Shown: positions 27,412-37,435 of the stretch, piece after piece
Layout of the letters: every line of letters begins with the position of its first letter
How positions within the stretch are numbered: position 1 is the stretch's first letter
From: Desulfoglaeba alkanexedens ALDC
Lineage (GTDB): Bacteria; Desulfobacterota; Syntrophobacteria; Syntrophobacterales; DSM-9756
DNA length: 64,000 nucleotides
Assembly: GCF_005377625.1 (NCBI RefSeq)
Contig: NZ_CP040098.1
Span: 3,285,001-3,349,000 of the forward strand
Direction of reading: 5' to 3'
Translations under genes and position numbers: made by a program
Notes under the pieces: generated by a model
Seen by the model: the letters and a program-made list of their open reading frames with translations, nothing else
The model's database searches: none
What the model was told of the DNA's origin: nothing

Positions 27412-27518
27412 ATTGTCATCCCGGCCCGAGCGCAGCGAGGGATCTCTTCGTAGAACTAAATGTATAATAACAGCGGATGTTTTAAGATTCCTCGTCGCAA
27501 GCTCCTCGGAATGACAAT
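27412..27518. repeat. Dispersed inverted repeat (ATTGTCATCC ... GGAATGACAAT)
   Basis: ATTGTCATCC at the left and GGAATGACAAT at the right frame a stretch with GCGCAGCGAGGGATCTCTTC and CTCGTCGCAAGCTCC. This is the common bacterial dispersed-repeat type that reads CCTCGCTGCGCTCGG...ATGACA. It separates the polysaccharide relics from the HMG-CoA lyase gene. Confidence 0.5.
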
Positions 27519-27535
27519 GGCAGTTTTCGGCCTTT

Positions 27536-28498
27536 TTACGACGTTATCATACATGCCTGCCGACCTATATTGCACAATTCGTGAGCCAGAAGAGGATCCG
27601 CCGGCCCACTTTTCATTAGTTGGCCGGGCAGAGGGTGTTGGAGAATTTTCTCAAGGGCCTGAGCGGCCTTAATCAGCTTCGCAAGGTTAATCCCGGTATC
27701 TACGCCCATTTCTTCGAACATGAATACGACATCCTCCGTCGCAAGATTCCCGGCGGCCTGTGGAACGTTTGGACATCCACCTATGCCTCCGAGCGAGGTA
27801 TCGAACATGTTTATACCTGCCAGGTAGCCAGCGTAAAGGTTTGCCATCGCCACTCCTCTGTTGTTGTGAAGATGCAGGCAAAGCGGGACGTCAGCAAGTT
27901 CTTGTTTGAAGAAGGAAACCATTTTCGAGATCTGCCTTGGATTGGCCATGCCGGTAGTATCGGCCAAGGAAATGCGATCTGCGCCGCATCCGACAAAATG
28001 ACGAGCGATTTTTAACACATCTGCCTCAGGCACTCTGCCTTGGTATGGACAACCGAAAGAAACGGCAATCGCGCCCGCCACCGGCACACTTTTCTCTCGG
28101 GCCATTTCGAAGATCGCTTCGAGATCCGCAAGGGAATCGACGACGCTGCGGCGTACATTGGCCTGGTTATGAGCATCGGAGGCGGATACAAATACCAGCA
28201 AACGGTCCGCGCCGGCTTTGAGCGCGAGCTGGGCGCCTTTAATGTTGGGCACCATGATCTCGTGCTTCAACGGCCCGGAGCGATCTACACGGGCCATCAA
28301 ATCGGCTGCATCCTTAAGCTGCGGAATTGCTTTTGGATTCACGAATGAGGTCGTTTCCAGGTATTCGACCCCGGCTTCTGAAAGGGCTTGAATCAGCAAT
28401 AGTTTGTCTTCGGTGGAGACAAAAGCTTTCTCAGACTGCAATCCGTCTCGCAGGGCTACTTCTCTGATAATCACCTTGGATGCGACGTCCATTTGCAT
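27536..28498 (-). CDS. Hydroxymethylglutaryl-CoA lyase family protein
   Basis: A 320-residue DRE-TIM metallolyase. REVALRDGLQ (residues 12-21) supplies the metal- and substrate-binding residues, CLHLHNNRGVAMAN the metal His pair, and GGIGGCPNVPQAAGNLATED the flexible loop with the catalytic Cys of HMG-CoA lyases. It would cleave 3-hydroxy-3-methylglutaryl-CoA, or a similar branched 3-hydroxyacyl-CoA, to acetyl-CoA and a ketoacid. ATG at 28492 is an alternative start, and no strong ribosome-binding site is seen. The DNA is visibly less GC-rich than its neighbours. It probably works with the thiolase-like gene upstream on the same strand. Confidence 0.88.
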   Translation of the reverse strand: MQMDVASKVIIREVALRDGLQSEKAFVSTEDKLLLIQALSEAGVEYLETTSFVNPKAIPQLKDAADLMARVDRSGPLKHEIMVPNIKGAQLALKAGADRLLVFVSASDAHNQANVRRSVVDSLADLEAIFEMAREKSVPVAGAIAVSFGCPYQGRVPEADVLKIARHFVGCGADRISLADTTGMANPRQISKMVSFFKQELADVPLCLHLHNNRGVAMANLYAGYLAGINMFDTSLGGIGGCPNVPQAAGNLATEDVVFMFEEMGVDTGINLAKLIKAAQALEKILQHPLPGQLMKSGPADPLLAHELCNIGRQACMITS

Positions 28499-28696
28499 TT
28501 TTGCACCATTATCATTGAAGGATCCTTACCAAGTCTACCGCTTTGAAGGATACTCGGTCAACATTGTTGAATTTCACAATACTCTGGTGTCCCGGTTTCT
28601 GATTAATCCAGGTCGAAAGCGGGTTCTCCCTGCAGGCGTAGCCGGCGCGTGGGCGTTTTCCGGCCCCATGGAGGGGTTCGTGCGACAGGCTCTTGG

Positions 28697-30196
28697 TTAT
28701 AAATAGAACCAGTTCAAGGCCGTGGAATCTTCGTACTTTATTTCCCCCGTTTTTCCTATGGGCTCCTCGATGGTCATCCGTTCGACCGCATCGTCCTCCG
28801 GCCGCATCTTGGCCAGGAATCTGTTGCCGTCTTCGTCTCTTCCTATCACAATCACCCCGCTTGCCCTGGCGCTACGGTCATAGGAAATGGAGTATGTTTC
28901 CAACACCCCCTTGCCAGAGGCGCGGTCGACAACGTTAACCCGGGGGTATCGCTTGGCCTTCTTTTTCGGATCGTGGGGCGTCAATCCGGTGTCGCCCGGG
29001 GAAGCGCTGTACAGTCCCACGGAGTGCTTGCTGATAAACCAGCTTAACGCCTGCACCAAGCCGTAGGCCCCTGGATTGCGGCGCAGTAGCTCCACCATGC
29101 TGGATATGGCGTGTAGGGCATAGTTATTCCCGGGTCCGCCGAAGTATGGCATGCCACCCGTGACGGTAAGGGGCCTCGGATCGTCAGGCTTGATGCCCAG
29201 CATCTCCCTGGCGATACGCGGAGCGCACGGAAAACAGCTGTAGAAGTCGAGGTACTCGACCTCGTCCAGCGATATTGAGGCCTGGCCCAGGGCGCCTTCA
29301 ACCGCGTCGGCCAGCGAAGGGCTGGCCCACAGGTGGGGACGTTCCGTCACGTGGAAGACGTCCTCCGCATCACCGTAACCTCTTAAAAAAACTATTTTAT
29401 CCTTGGGTATGCCGCATTCCTCCGCCGTCTCCAGGTCGCTCATCAAAACCGCCGCCGCCTGATTCACGCTCATGTTGGAACACATCGACTTGGTGTAAGG
29501 GTAGACCACCATGCGGTTCTCGGATGTCACCTCGGCGATCTCCTCGGCGCTCATGGCTTTTCTGGTCCAGGAGAAGGGATTGTTGGAGGCGATCGTCGAC
29601 ATATCGGCGCAGAAGGAGGAGAGCTCGTGACAGTGATCGGCCAGAGTCTTGTTCCAATGGGCCCGCAGGGCGTTCTCAAACAGAGCGTATATAGCCGCCG
29701 GCCAGCCCAATCCGTATCGAACCTCGATGTCGGTGAGGGGCATCCTGATGTCTCCCACGAAACGTTTCCGCCTGGACGAAGCATCACCGCGATAATAATC
29801 GTCGAGAACGTTGGCCATGGGCTGAATCTTTTCACGGGTGTAGAACGCCTCGGCACCACAGATAAGCACCCACTGTGATTGTCCCGAGAGGATCCTCTCG
29901 GCCGCGCGGTTCACGAACCACTGGGGCGCCGTGGCTCCGATAGCGGTATAGCCCGTCTCCGAGGGTCGGATTCCCAGTGTATCGGATAGGTCCTGCGCTG
30001 GAGCCTCCAGGTCTCGCGAGATGCAGTTGACTATGTAGAGCGTATCCACCCTGTTGAGATTATCCAGGGACGCGTCCCTTCCGGCTGCCCGTGCCGCTTC
30101 GGCCATCATATCGATGGGGTTGAGCTGCTGCGCGGTCGTCTCGCGATACACCGACTGCGCCACCCCGACCAGAACCGGCATCTTGCTCTTCAACAT
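28697..30196 (-). CDS. Thiolase-like protein (TLP1 type) with C-terminal OB-like domain
   Basis: A 499-residue acetyl-CoA acetyltransferase relative. The start has AAGGAAGG upstream. The thiolase fold shows PVLVGVAQS, GYTAIGATAPQWFVNRAAER, MCSNMSVNQAAAVLMSD, LDFYSCFPCAPRIARE and GGMPYFGGPGNNYALHAIS. The residue before GATAPQ is not the nucleophilic Cys of true thiolases, while the C-terminal Cys region (YSCFPCA) is present. The last 90 residues form the extra domain known from thiolase-like protein type 1 (GVLETYSISYDRSARASGVI). It may bind acyl-CoA and catalyse a retro-Claisen step, but standard thiolase chemistry is doubtful. Confidence 0.82.
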   Translation of the reverse strand: MLKSKMPVLVGVAQSVYRETTAQQLNPIDMMAEAARAAGRDASLDNLNRVDTLYIVNCISRDLEAPAQDLSDTLGIRPSETGYTAIGATAPQWFVNRAAERILSGQSQWVLICGAEAFYTREKIQPMANVLDDYYRGDASSRRKRFVGDIRMPLTDIEVRYGLGWPAAIYALFENALRAHWNKTLADHCHELSSFCADMSTIASNNPFSWTRKAMSAEEIAEVTSENRMVVYPYTKSMCSNMSVNQAAAVLMSDLETAEECGIPKDKIVFLRGYGDAEDVFHVTERPHLWASPSLADAVEGALGQASISLDEVEYLDFYSCFPCAPRIAREMLGIKPDDPRPLTVTGGMPYFGGPGNNYALHAISSMVELLRRNPGAYGLVQALSWFISKHSVGLYSASPGDTGLTPHDPKKKAKRYPRVNVVDRASGKGVLETYSISYDRSARASGVIVIGRDEDGNRFLAKMRPEDDAVERMTIEEPIGKTGEIKYEDSTALNWFYL

Positions 30197-30239
30197 AAAT
30201 CCATCCTTCCTTTACTCATAGGTTAGGTACCCTTTCTCG

Positions 30240-31223
30240 CTAAACCAGTTCCACCATCCATCCCTCGTCCTCACCCCGGCATATCACCTTTCCTTCCATC
30301 TCCAGCTTGTCCAGGTGGCACTGCAGCATTTGGGGGGCGGGGAAGACGGTTATCAAGGAATTTTTGAATACCCTTGTTACCAGGTCGGGAAAGGATACGG
30401 GCCCCGAGACAAGCTCATTTAAAATCCTCTCCTCGCGGCGCAGTATGGCTGCCCTGGTTTTCTCGATCTCGTTATGGGGTTCCTTGCTCGGTCTCCCGTG
30501 GGAGGGGAGGAGCAGCCTTGCGGGAAGCTGCGAGAGCCGGTCCAGGCCGTTCAGGAATTCCGTAACTCCGCCGGAAGAAGGGGAATACCAGGTTACGACG
30601 TCCCCCACGGCATCAGCGCTGAAGAGGATTCCGTGGTCCCTGTCGAAGAGGGAAACCATGCCCTGGGCATGGCCTGGGATCACGATCACCTGGAAGGAGA
30701 AATCACCCAGGACGAACTCCCCTTCCGTAGGGATCTCGTCGGTGGCCGTAAAACCGGCCATGGCACAGGAGACATTACTGAAGTACTCGATGATATCCAT
30801 CTCCTGTGGAGCCGCGGGGCCCAACCCATAGCGGGAAGGTAGTGTTACATCGAAGGTACGGTTAAGCCGCGAGGGCTCGGCGGCCAGAGGTATCTCCACC
30901 GGATGAAGGAAAATGCGGGGGCTTATCTCCTGCAGGAGGTAGCGCATAGCGCCCACATGGTCGGGATGGGCGTGAGTAAGAACCACGGTGTGAACGTCCT
31001 CGATGCGTAAGCCCTGTACCGCCACGAAATTCTTGACCTTCTGGTAGGCCTGCTCCTGGCCGCAGCCCACATCCACCAGGATAGCTCCATCCTCGTCACG
31101 AATAAGCAGTATATTTGCGGAGGCCGGCCAAATAGCCTCCTCTATCTGAAGAAAATGCATACCTTCAGGCAACACAATGCGCCCCCTCTCATATTCGATG
31201 CCATCTCTTAGACAAATCATCAC
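30240..31223 (-). CDS. Metallo-beta-lactamase-fold hydrolase
   Basis: A 327-residue protein with the metal motif HAHPDH (about residue 88) in VVLTHAHPDHVGAMRY. Further metal ligands lie in VIPGHAQGMVSLFD and LLLPSHGRPSKEP. A C-terminal winged-helix-like tail (VTRVFKNSLITVFPAPQML) is of the type in LACTB2-like enzymes. It could be a thioesterase or lactonase acting on acyl-CoA products of its neighbours; this is inference from the operon (MBL, thiolase-like 43 bases later, then HMG-CoA lyase). ATG at 31220 is an alternative start. Confidence 0.85.
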   Translation of the reverse strand: MMICLRDGIEYERGRIVLPEGMHFLQIEEAIWPASANILLIRDEDGAILVDVGCGQEQAYQKVKNFVAVQGLRIEDVHTVVLTHAHPDHVGAMRYLLQEISPRIFLHPVEIPLAAEPSRLNRTFDVTLPSRYGLGPAAPQEMDIIEYFSNVSCAMAGFTATDEIPTEGEFVLGDFSFQVIVIPGHAQGMVSLFDRDHGILFSADAVGDVVTWYSPSSGGVTEFLNGLDRLSQLPARLLLPSHGRPSKEPHNEIEKTRAAILRREERILNELVSGPVSFPDLVTRVFKNSLITVFPAPQMLQCHLDKLEMEGKVICRGEDEGWMVELV

Positions 31224-31760
31224 GGAAGACCTATCGACACTGGTTTACGGTCATAATTACGGCTCGCATTATTGAGTATTCCCTGAATCCGTGAGGTGTG
31301 GTTGAGCGAGCTGAGTTGCGGGCATGGCGACTCCATTTTGAGCGGCCGACGAGGCCCTGTTTCAGCCGGTTCCTCGGATCATCGACTTTCGAGTGGCGGA
31401 AAAGAGCTCATGACGGTGCTCTTTCAGCCGTTTATAGATCAACTCCTGGATCACGGTCTTTACGCGACGCCGCACGGCCCGATGCCGTACGGGCGGAAAA
31501 TGGGCCAGGAGCGCGTGCGGTTCGGAGGGGATACCGACTTGAGGGACCCGGAAACGCGACAACGACCGGCGATCGGCACAAGCGGCACACTCCATGTGTG
31601 CCGCACCGATCGCGGATGTCATTGCCAGCGGAAACGGAGCGTGAGTCGGAGGCTCCTCTCCGAACCGTTGATTTCCCAAACTATACCAAAAGCGTTGTTT
31701 TAGGGACAATATATTCCGATGATTTTCGGACACTGTTGACCGGTGTTCACAGCAAAGCCA
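31224..31760. other. Non-coding or decayed stretch
   Basis: About 540 bases without a gene I can support. A minus-strand frame (31362-31733) contains RRRVKTVIQELIYKRLKEHR and could be a decayed transposase piece, but I cannot place it in a family. Confidence 0.4.
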
Positions 31761-32049
31761 TCATAGCTGCATCAACACCCGGATGAGGCGATTCAGCACG
31801 CAAGGATCGAAGTCTCGGTGGATCTCGATTCGATGCCGACCATTAACCACCAGGCTGAGGGCCGGTCCGCCGCAAAGTATGGCCCTTTCTGATTTCGGTA
31901 CCGGCCATTCCACCAGGCACGTGGTGGAGTCGGCCATCCTGGATCGTTGCTCCTTTCTCCTGTACCTGAAGCAATAGAGTTTCAGATCCTGCTGACGGCA
32001 GTACTTTTTGAGTGAGCCCGCTCGCCTCCCAGCGCCTCATGTGCTCCAA
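31761..32049 (-). pseudogene. IS66-family accessory gene (tnpA-like), frameshifted
   Basis: The minus strand starts EHMRRWEASGLTQK, shifts by one base near 31998-32001, then continues YCRQQDLKLYCFRYRRK, MADSTTCLVEWPVPKSERA and LSLVVNGRHRIEIHRDFDP, ending NRLIRVLMQL. That is the plan of the small helix-turn-helix protein of IS66 elements. No tnpB or transposase follows. A short second copy of its middle lies at 12900-12980. Confidence 0.65.
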
Positions 32050-32228
32050 CCAAAACCTTCGCTTTTCCTATCGCACTCCAAGGGCTGAATGCCGCATCGC
32101 TGACATCTTTTCCTCTGGAGGTCGGCTTCCCGTAGTCGGTGGAGCGAAAAAAGATCGGGTTCGCTGAACGCTCACGTGTTGACTGACTGATTTGATAGAA
32201 AAGACCCGCAACCCTCTTTTTCTCGCCT

Positions 32229-32261
32229 CTTCATCATTTCTTCATTTTCCTCCGTTACATT
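32229..32261 (+). promoter_or_regulatory. PmrA-like direct-repeat box and -10 before the arn operon
   Basis: CTTCAT-N5-CTTCAT (32229-32234 and 32240-32245) is followed 10 bases later by TACATT (32256-32261). It lies about 85 bases upstream of arnB and uses the same hexamers as the box before PepSY gene 1. In enterobacteria the arn operon is the classical PmrA target, with half-site CTTAAT and an N5 spacer. Confidence 0.7.
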
Positions 32262-32345
32262 CCCACCCAAGGACGGATCGGATCAGGAGACCCCTTTCCG
32301 ATGCGCCATATAAAACGGTTTGAAGCTCGATAGAAGAAAGAGATT

Positions 32346-33494
32346 ATGCGGACAACCTTTCTGCCGTTTTCCAAGCCGTCCATCAGCGAAGCCGAAATCG
32401 AGGCGGTGGCCGAGGTTCTACGTTCCGGATGGATCACCACCGGCCCCAAGGCCGCCGAATTTGAAGAGGCCTTTAAGGCATACTGCAATGCCGAAGGGGC
32501 AGTGGCGCTATGTTCCGGTACGGCCGGCATGCATCTTCTGTTGGCGGCCATGGGTATCGGTCCCGGAGACGAGGTGATCACCCCCTCCATGACCTGGGTC
32601 TCCACGGTGAATCTCATCACGCTCGCCGGAGCCACGCCGGTTTTTGCCGATATCGAACGCGAGACGCTATTGGTTTCGGCAGAAACCGTTGAACCGCTCA
32701 TTACCGAACGCACCAGGCTGATCATCCCGGTGCATTTTGCAGGCGCCGCGGTGGATATGGACCCGTTGCGGCAACTGTCTTCGGCCAAAAACATTCCTTT
32801 GGTTGAGGACGCGGCCCATGCCGTCGGCACACAATACCGGGGGGAACGGATCGGCCGGCGGGGAACCGCCATCTTTTCGTTTCACCCCATCAAAAACATG
32901 ACCTGCGGCGAAGGCGGGATGTTTTGTTCGGACGACCCTGGTCTTATCGAGCATATCCGGAGGTTGAAGTTTCACGGGCTTGCCAAAGACGCCTATGACC
33001 GCAACACGCAGGGGCGTTCTCCGCAGGCAGAGGTCCAGGAACCTGGATTCAAATACAATTTGACCGACATGGCGGCCGTCCTTGCCTTGGGACAATTACG
33101 CCGGCTGGACGAGTTCAATCGAAAACGGGCGCTTCTGGCGCATCGTTACCGGGAATTGTTGGCAAATATCGATGAAATCATGCCTCTCGCCGTTCCTTCC
33201 TATCCCATGCGCCACGCGTGGCACCTGTTTGTTGTCCGTCTGGACACAAAGCGGGTGGGTATGGACCGGGAAACCTTCATGGCGGAACTAAAAAAGCGCA
33301 ATATCGGTACGGGTATCCATTTTAAGGCAGTGCACAGGCAGAAATATTACCACGAGACATTGCAGCTGCCTGAAGGCGCGCTGCCGAACACGGAGTGGAA
33401 TTCGGATCGGATCTTTTCGCTCCCCTTGTTTCCGGACATGACCTTGAACGATGTGGATGAAGTTGTTGCGGCCATCAAGGAGGTGATCGCATGA
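32346..33494 (+). CDS. arnB: UDP-4-amino-4-deoxy-L-arabinose-oxoglutarate aminotransferase
   Basis: A 382-residue PLP enzyme of the DegT/ArnB family. It turns UDP-4-keto-pentose into UDP-4-amino-4-deoxy-L-arabinose using glutamate. The N terminus [14 protein letters not shown] and the PLP lysine, Lys183 in [12 protein letters not shown], are as in ArnB, and its order ahead of arnC fixes the role. GAAGAAAGAG precedes the ATG. It overlaps arnC by four bases. Confidence 0.95.
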   Translation: MRTTFLPFSKPSISEAEIEAVAEVLRSGWITTGPKAAEFEEAFKAYCNAEGAVALCSGTAGMHLLLAAMGIGPGDEVITPSMTWVSTVNLITLAGATPVFADIERETLLVSAETVEPLITERTRLIIPVHFAGAAVDMDPLRQLSSAKNIPLVEDAAHAVGTQYRGERIGRRGTAIFSFHPIKNMTCGEGGMFCSDDPGLIEHIRRLKFHGLAKDAYDRNTQGRSPQAEVQEPGFKYNLTDMAAVLALGQLRRLDEFNRKRALLAHRYRELLANIDEIMPLAVPSYPMRHAWHLFVVRLDTKRVGMDRETFMAELKKRNIGTGIHFKAVHRQKYYHETLQLPEGALPNTEWNSDRIFSLPLFPDMTLNDVDEVVAAIKEVIA

Positions 33495-34504
33495 ATGCCG
33501 CGCCGGATCTTTCCGTGGTCATTCCGGTCTATAACGAAAAGGAGAATCTGCCGGAGCTTATTGACCGCTGTCTGGCCGCCTGCCGAAGAACCGGGCGCGA
33601 TTTTGAAATCATCCTGGTGGATGACGGCAGCAGGGACGGCTCCCGTGATCTCATTCTCCAGGCCGCTGATCAACACATTGAAGTCGTCGGCGTGGTATTG
33701 AACCGCAATTACGGCCAGCATGCGGCGGTTTTTGCCGGGCTAGAGCAGAGCAGGGGCCATATCGTCGTCACGCTCGATGCGGATCTTCAGAATCCTCCCG
33801 AAGAAATCCCCAGACTGGTTGCTGAAATGGATCGCGGTGTGGATGTCGTGGGCACCGTGCGCGAAAATCGGCAGGACTCCCTATTCCGCCGCACAGCATC
33901 GGCCCTGGTCAACCGGCTCGTCCGGCGGACCACCGGGGTCATGATGCATGACTACGGCTGCATGCTCAGGGCTTACCGGCGGCGGGTCGTCGAGGCCATG
34001 CTCCAGTGCCGGGAACGCTCCACTTTTATTCCGATCCTGGCCAACAGTTTCGCAGGCAGCACCGCCGAAATACCCGTCAAACATGCCTTGCGGGAAAATG
34101 GTGAATCCAAGTACAGCTTCCTTAAACTGATTTCGCTTCAGTTCGATCTGCTCACATCCATGTCCACCTTTCCCCTGCGCTTGCTTTTATTGCTGGGGTT
34201 GCTCATCGCGGCCAGCGGCATCGGCTTCGGCGTCCTTCTGATGGTGTTGCGATTTGCCTACGGCTCTCAGTGGGCTGCCGAGGGTATATTTACACTGTTT
34301 GCGGTGCTCTTTGTCTTTATCGGGACGCAGTTTATCGGAATGGGGCTTCTCGGTGAATACATCGGACGCATCTATGACGATGTTCGCAGAAGGCCTCGCT
34401 TTTTTATACATGAAATCCGCGGCAACTCCATCGATGATTGCGGCGACCTACCCTATTCTGGTCTCCATATGATGGTCGCAAGTCGAGCAAATCAACAACG
34501 TTGA
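33491..34504 (+). CDS. arnC: Undecaprenyl-phosphate 4-deoxy-4-formamido-L-arabinose transferase
   Basis: A 337-residue membrane GT2 enzyme that moves L-Ara4-formyl-N from UDP to undecaprenyl phosphate. The catalytic region shows [25 protein letters not shown] and the metal motif TLDADLQNP. Two C-terminal membrane helices (about residues 228-300) and the following [20 protein letters not shown] are typical. It is coupled to arnB and followed by arnA after 19 bases. Confidence 0.95.
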   Translation: MNAAPDLSVVIPVYNEKENLPELIDRCLAACRRTGRDFEIILVDDGSRDGSRDLILQAADQHIEVVGVVLNRNYGQHAAVFAGLEQSRGHIVVTLDADLQNPPEEIPRLVAEMDRGVDVVGTVRENRQDSLFRRTASALVNRLVRRTTGVMMHDYGCMLRAYRRRVVEAMLQCRERSTFIPILANSFAGSTAEIPVKHALRENGESKYSFLKLISLQFDLLTSMSTFPLRLLLLLGLLIAASGIGFGVLLMVLRFAYGSQWAAEGIFTLFAVLFVFIGTQFIGMGLLGEYIGRIYDDVRRRPRFFIHEIRGNSIDDCGDLPYSGLHMMVASRANQQR

Positions 34505-34523
34505 ATTTATTTAGGAAAAGTTT

Positions 34524-36536
34524 ATGAAAACAATTGTATTGGCTTATCACAATATCGGATGCGTCGGCATCAGAGCGCTTCTGGCGCATGGCTATGATAT
34601 CCAGGCGGTCTTTACCCATAAGGACGATCCGAATGAAAATGCCTGGTTCGAGTCAGTGGCGGAATTGGCGGCCGCGAATGATATTCCGGTCTACGCGCCG
34701 GAAGACATCAACCATCCCCTCTGGGTTGAACGCATCATGGAATTGGCGCCGGACGTCATTTTTTCTTTTTATTACCGCAAGATGGTTGGCGATGAGATCC
34801 TCGCCGTTCCCTCGAAGGGCTGTCTGAACCTTCACGGCTCGCTTCTGCCCCGTTACCGGGGTCGCTGTCCGGTGAACTGGGTGTTGATCCATGGAGAAAA
34901 AGAAACCGGGGTCACCCTGCATTACATGACGCCACGGCCGGATGACGGTGACATCGTCGGACAACAGCGAGTGGCCATTGAAGAAAGCGACACAGCCTTG
35001 ACCCTGCATGCGAAGCTTGCCGGTGCAGCAGGAGAAATGCTCGATGTCCTGTTGCCGAAAATCCGAAAAAACGAGGCTGACCGTGTCCCACAGGACAAAA
35101 CCTTGGCAAGCTGTTTCGGCGGGCGCGGACCGCAGGACGGATTGATTGACTGGACCCAAAACGCGACCACGGTCCGAAACCTTGTACGGGCGGTGACCCG
35201 CCCCTATCCAGGTGCTTTTTCCTTTCTGGGAAACCGCAAGTGCATTTTCTGGGACGTTGCGACAACGGCGGCAGCGCCGGGGGCCTATCCAGGCGGCGTT
35301 ATGTCGACAGATCCTCTGCGAATCGCCTGTGGCGACGGCGCCGTGGAGGTTCGCTACGGGCAGAGTGAAAACGGCGTTTACATGAGCGGCCGGCAACTCG
35401 CGCAGGAACTCAACCTGGCTGTCGGCATGCGATTCAATGGCAAGACCGAGACGGTAACAGAGGAACACCGCAAAAAGCACGTCCTGATCCTTGGCGTCAA
35501 CGGCTTTATCGGGAATCACTTGAGTGAGCGGCTGTTGGAAAGCGGCCGCTATGCGGTCCACGGTATGGACCTGTGTTCGACCGGCATCGGACATTTGTTG
35601 GGGCATCCCGATTTTCATTTTACGGAAGGGGATATTTCGATCATGCGGGAATGGATCGAGTATCATGTGCGCAAATGCGACATTGTCCTTCCGCTGGTGG
35701 CCGTCGCCACCCCGATTGAGTATGTCCGCAATCCGTTGCGGGTATTCGAGCTGGATTTCGAAGAGAATTTGCGTGTCGTACGGTATTGCGTCAAGTATGG
35801 GAAACGCCTGATATTTCCTTCCACCTCGGAAGTCTATGGCATGTGCACGGATGATGAATTTGACGAGCAGCGCTCAAACCTTGTTCTTGGCCCGATCCAT
35901 AAACAGCGCTGGATCTATTCATGCAGTAAGCAGATGTTGGATCGAGTGATCTGGGCATACGGCAAGAGTCAGGGGCTTCAATTCACCCTTTTCCGACCTT
36001 TCAACTGGATAGGGCCGAAACTGGACTCCTTGGCGTCCGCCCGGATCGGTAGTTCACGCGTGATCACCCAGTTCATCCTGAATCTGGTGGAAGGAACTCC
36101 GATCCGCCTGGTGGACGGCGGCAGGCAGAAACGTTGTTTTACCGACTTCAGGGACGGCATCGAATGCCTCTTCAGGATTATCGAAAACAAGAACGACCAG
36201 TGCAATGGGCACATCTTCAATATCGGAAATCCAAACAACGAATGCAGTATAGCCGCTCTTGCCGATATGCTTCGGGGAAAATTTGACGGTCATCCACTTC
36301 GGCATCGTTTCCCTCCGGCTGCCGGAATTCAACGCATCGAGGCCCGAGCCTATTATGGGTCGGGCTATCAGGACGTTCAGCATCGGCGACCGTCGATCCG
36401 CGAGGCTCAGACGATTTTAGGGTGGACGCCGAACGTGCCTTTTGAGCAGTCCGTTGAAGAAACGCTGGATTATTTTCTCAAATCGGCGGTGGAATGCGCA
36501 GCGGAGGCATCATGTGCCATGTCGGCCTGCGAGTAG
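34524..36536 (+). CDS. arnA: Bifunctional UDP-L-Ara4N formyltransferase / UDP-glucuronate dehydrogenase
   Basis: A 670-residue two-domain enzyme, close to the 660 residues of the enterobacterial protein. Residues 1-305 form the formyltransferase, with [12 protein letters not shown] and the catalytic Asp in [11 protein letters not shown]. Residues 320-670 form the decarboxylating dehydrogenase, with NAD motif [17 protein letters not shown], the YSCSK Tyr-Lys pair and [11 protein letters not shown] carrying the catalytic Arg. It makes the 4-keto sugar that ArnB aminates and then formylates the product. AGGAAAAG precedes the ATG. Confidence 0.96.
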   Translation: MKTIVLAYHNIGCVGIRALLAHGYDIQAVFTHKDDPNENAWFESVAELAAANDIPVYAPEDINHPLWVERIMELAPDVIFSFYYRKMVGDEILAVPSKGCLNLHGSLLPRYRGRCPVNWVLIHGEKETGVTLHYMTPRPDDGDIVGQQRVAIEESDTALTLHAKLAGAAGEMLDVLLPKIRKNEADRVPQDKTLASCFGGRGPQDGLIDWTQNATTVRNLVRAVTRPYPGAFSFLGNRKCIFWDVATTAAAPGAYPGGVMSTDPLRIACGDGAVEVRYGQSENGVYMSGRQLAQELNLAVGMRFNGKTETVTEEHRKKHVLILGVNGFIGNHLSERLLESGRYAVHGMDLCSTGIGHLLGHPDFHFTEGDISIMREWIEYHVRKCDIVLPLVAVATPIEYVRNPLRVFELDFEENLRVVRYCVKYGKRLIFPSTSEVYGMCTDDEFDEQRSNLVLGPIHKQRWIYSCSKQMLDRVIWAYGKSQGLQFTLFRPFNWIGPKLDSLASARIGSSRVITQFILNLVEGTPIRLVDGGRQKRCFTDFRDGIECLFRIIENKNDQCNGHIFNIGNPNNECSIAALADMLRGKFDGHPLRHRFPPAAGIQRIEARAYYGSGYQDVQHRRPSIREAQTILGWTPNVPFEQSVEETLDYFLKSAVECAAEASCAMSACE

Positions 36537-37435
36537 ATGTCGATACGTTGCGGGGCACTCGAATCGGGGTCCCGAACCTGGTCGACATTTTGGCCCGGCA
36601 CCAAATCCGGGCCAGCTTCTTTTTTTCAGTGGGTCCGGACAATATGGGTCGGCATCTCCGGCGTTTGATGCGGCCCGCCTTTCTGCTCAAGATGTTCAGA
36701 ACGCGGGCGGTCAGTCTGTACGGCTGGGATATTCTCTTGCGGGGCACCCTGTGGCCCGGAGCAGTAATCGGTAAGCGCTGTTCCGGCCCGATTCGTCAGG
36801 TTATGGAGGCGGGGCATGAGGTCGGTCTCCACGCCTGGGACCATCACCGCTGGCAGACGGCGATCGAAAAAATGGATAAGGCGGAAATAATCGCTGACAT
36901 CCGTAAGGGCTTGGAATTACTGACGGATATCCTGGGACACGCCCCGGAATGTTTCGCGGCCCCTGCCTGGAGGGTGACACCTGAAGCGCTATTGGCGTTG
37001 GAGCAATTCCCTTTTCGGTTTGAATCCGATTGTCGCGGTCGTTCGCTTTTTTATCCGCTGATAAACAACCGGCCGTCCCGTCATGTTCAGGTCCCGACCA
37101 CGCTGCCGACTTACGAAGAGCTCGTCGGCCGCCAATGCACACCGAAAACTTATAACGACCAGCTGTTGAATATGATTCGTCCCGACCAGCTCAATGTCCT
37201 GACCATCCACGCCGAAGTGGAGGGTGGCGCCTGTCTGGAATTGTTCCGGGATTTTCTGTTCAAGGCACAACAGCGGGATATCGCCTTCGCGCCTCTTGGC
37301 GAAATTCTTCGTGAAACCGGAAAAGCAGAGAAATCAAGGATGGTTAGAGGCACTCTCGCCGGCAGGGACGGATGGGTTGCCTGCCAGGATGGCACGGATA
37401 GCATGCAAATTCACGATAAGGTCAGCAAACGATGA
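36512..37435 (+). CDS. arnD: 4-deoxy-4-formamido-L-arabinose-phosphoundecaprenol deformylase
   Basis: About 307 residues of the NodB polysaccharide-deacetylase family. It removes the formyl group from the lipid-linked sugar so that it can be transferred. The start at 36512 is chosen because the protein then begins [20 protein letters not shown] as ArnD does, with GGAGG just upstream; an in-frame ATG at 36494 is possible. The metal-site motif is in [14 protein letters not shown]. It overlaps arnA by 25 bases and arnT by four. Confidence 0.93.
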   Translation: MCHVGLRVDVDTLRGTRIGVPNLVDILARHQIRASFFFSVGPDNMGRHLRRLMRPAFLLKMFRTRAVSLYGWDILLRGTLWPGAVIGKRCSGPIRQVMEAGHEVGLHAWDHHRWQTAIEKMDKAEIIADIRKGLELLTDILGHAPECFAAPAWRVTPEALLALEQFPFRFESDCRGRSLFYPLINNRPSRHVQVPTTLPTYEELVGRQCTPKTYNDQLLNMIRPDQLNVLTIHAEVEGGACLELFRDFLFKAQQRDIAFAPLGEILRETGKAEKSRMVRGTLAGRDGWVACQDGTDSMQIHDKVSKR

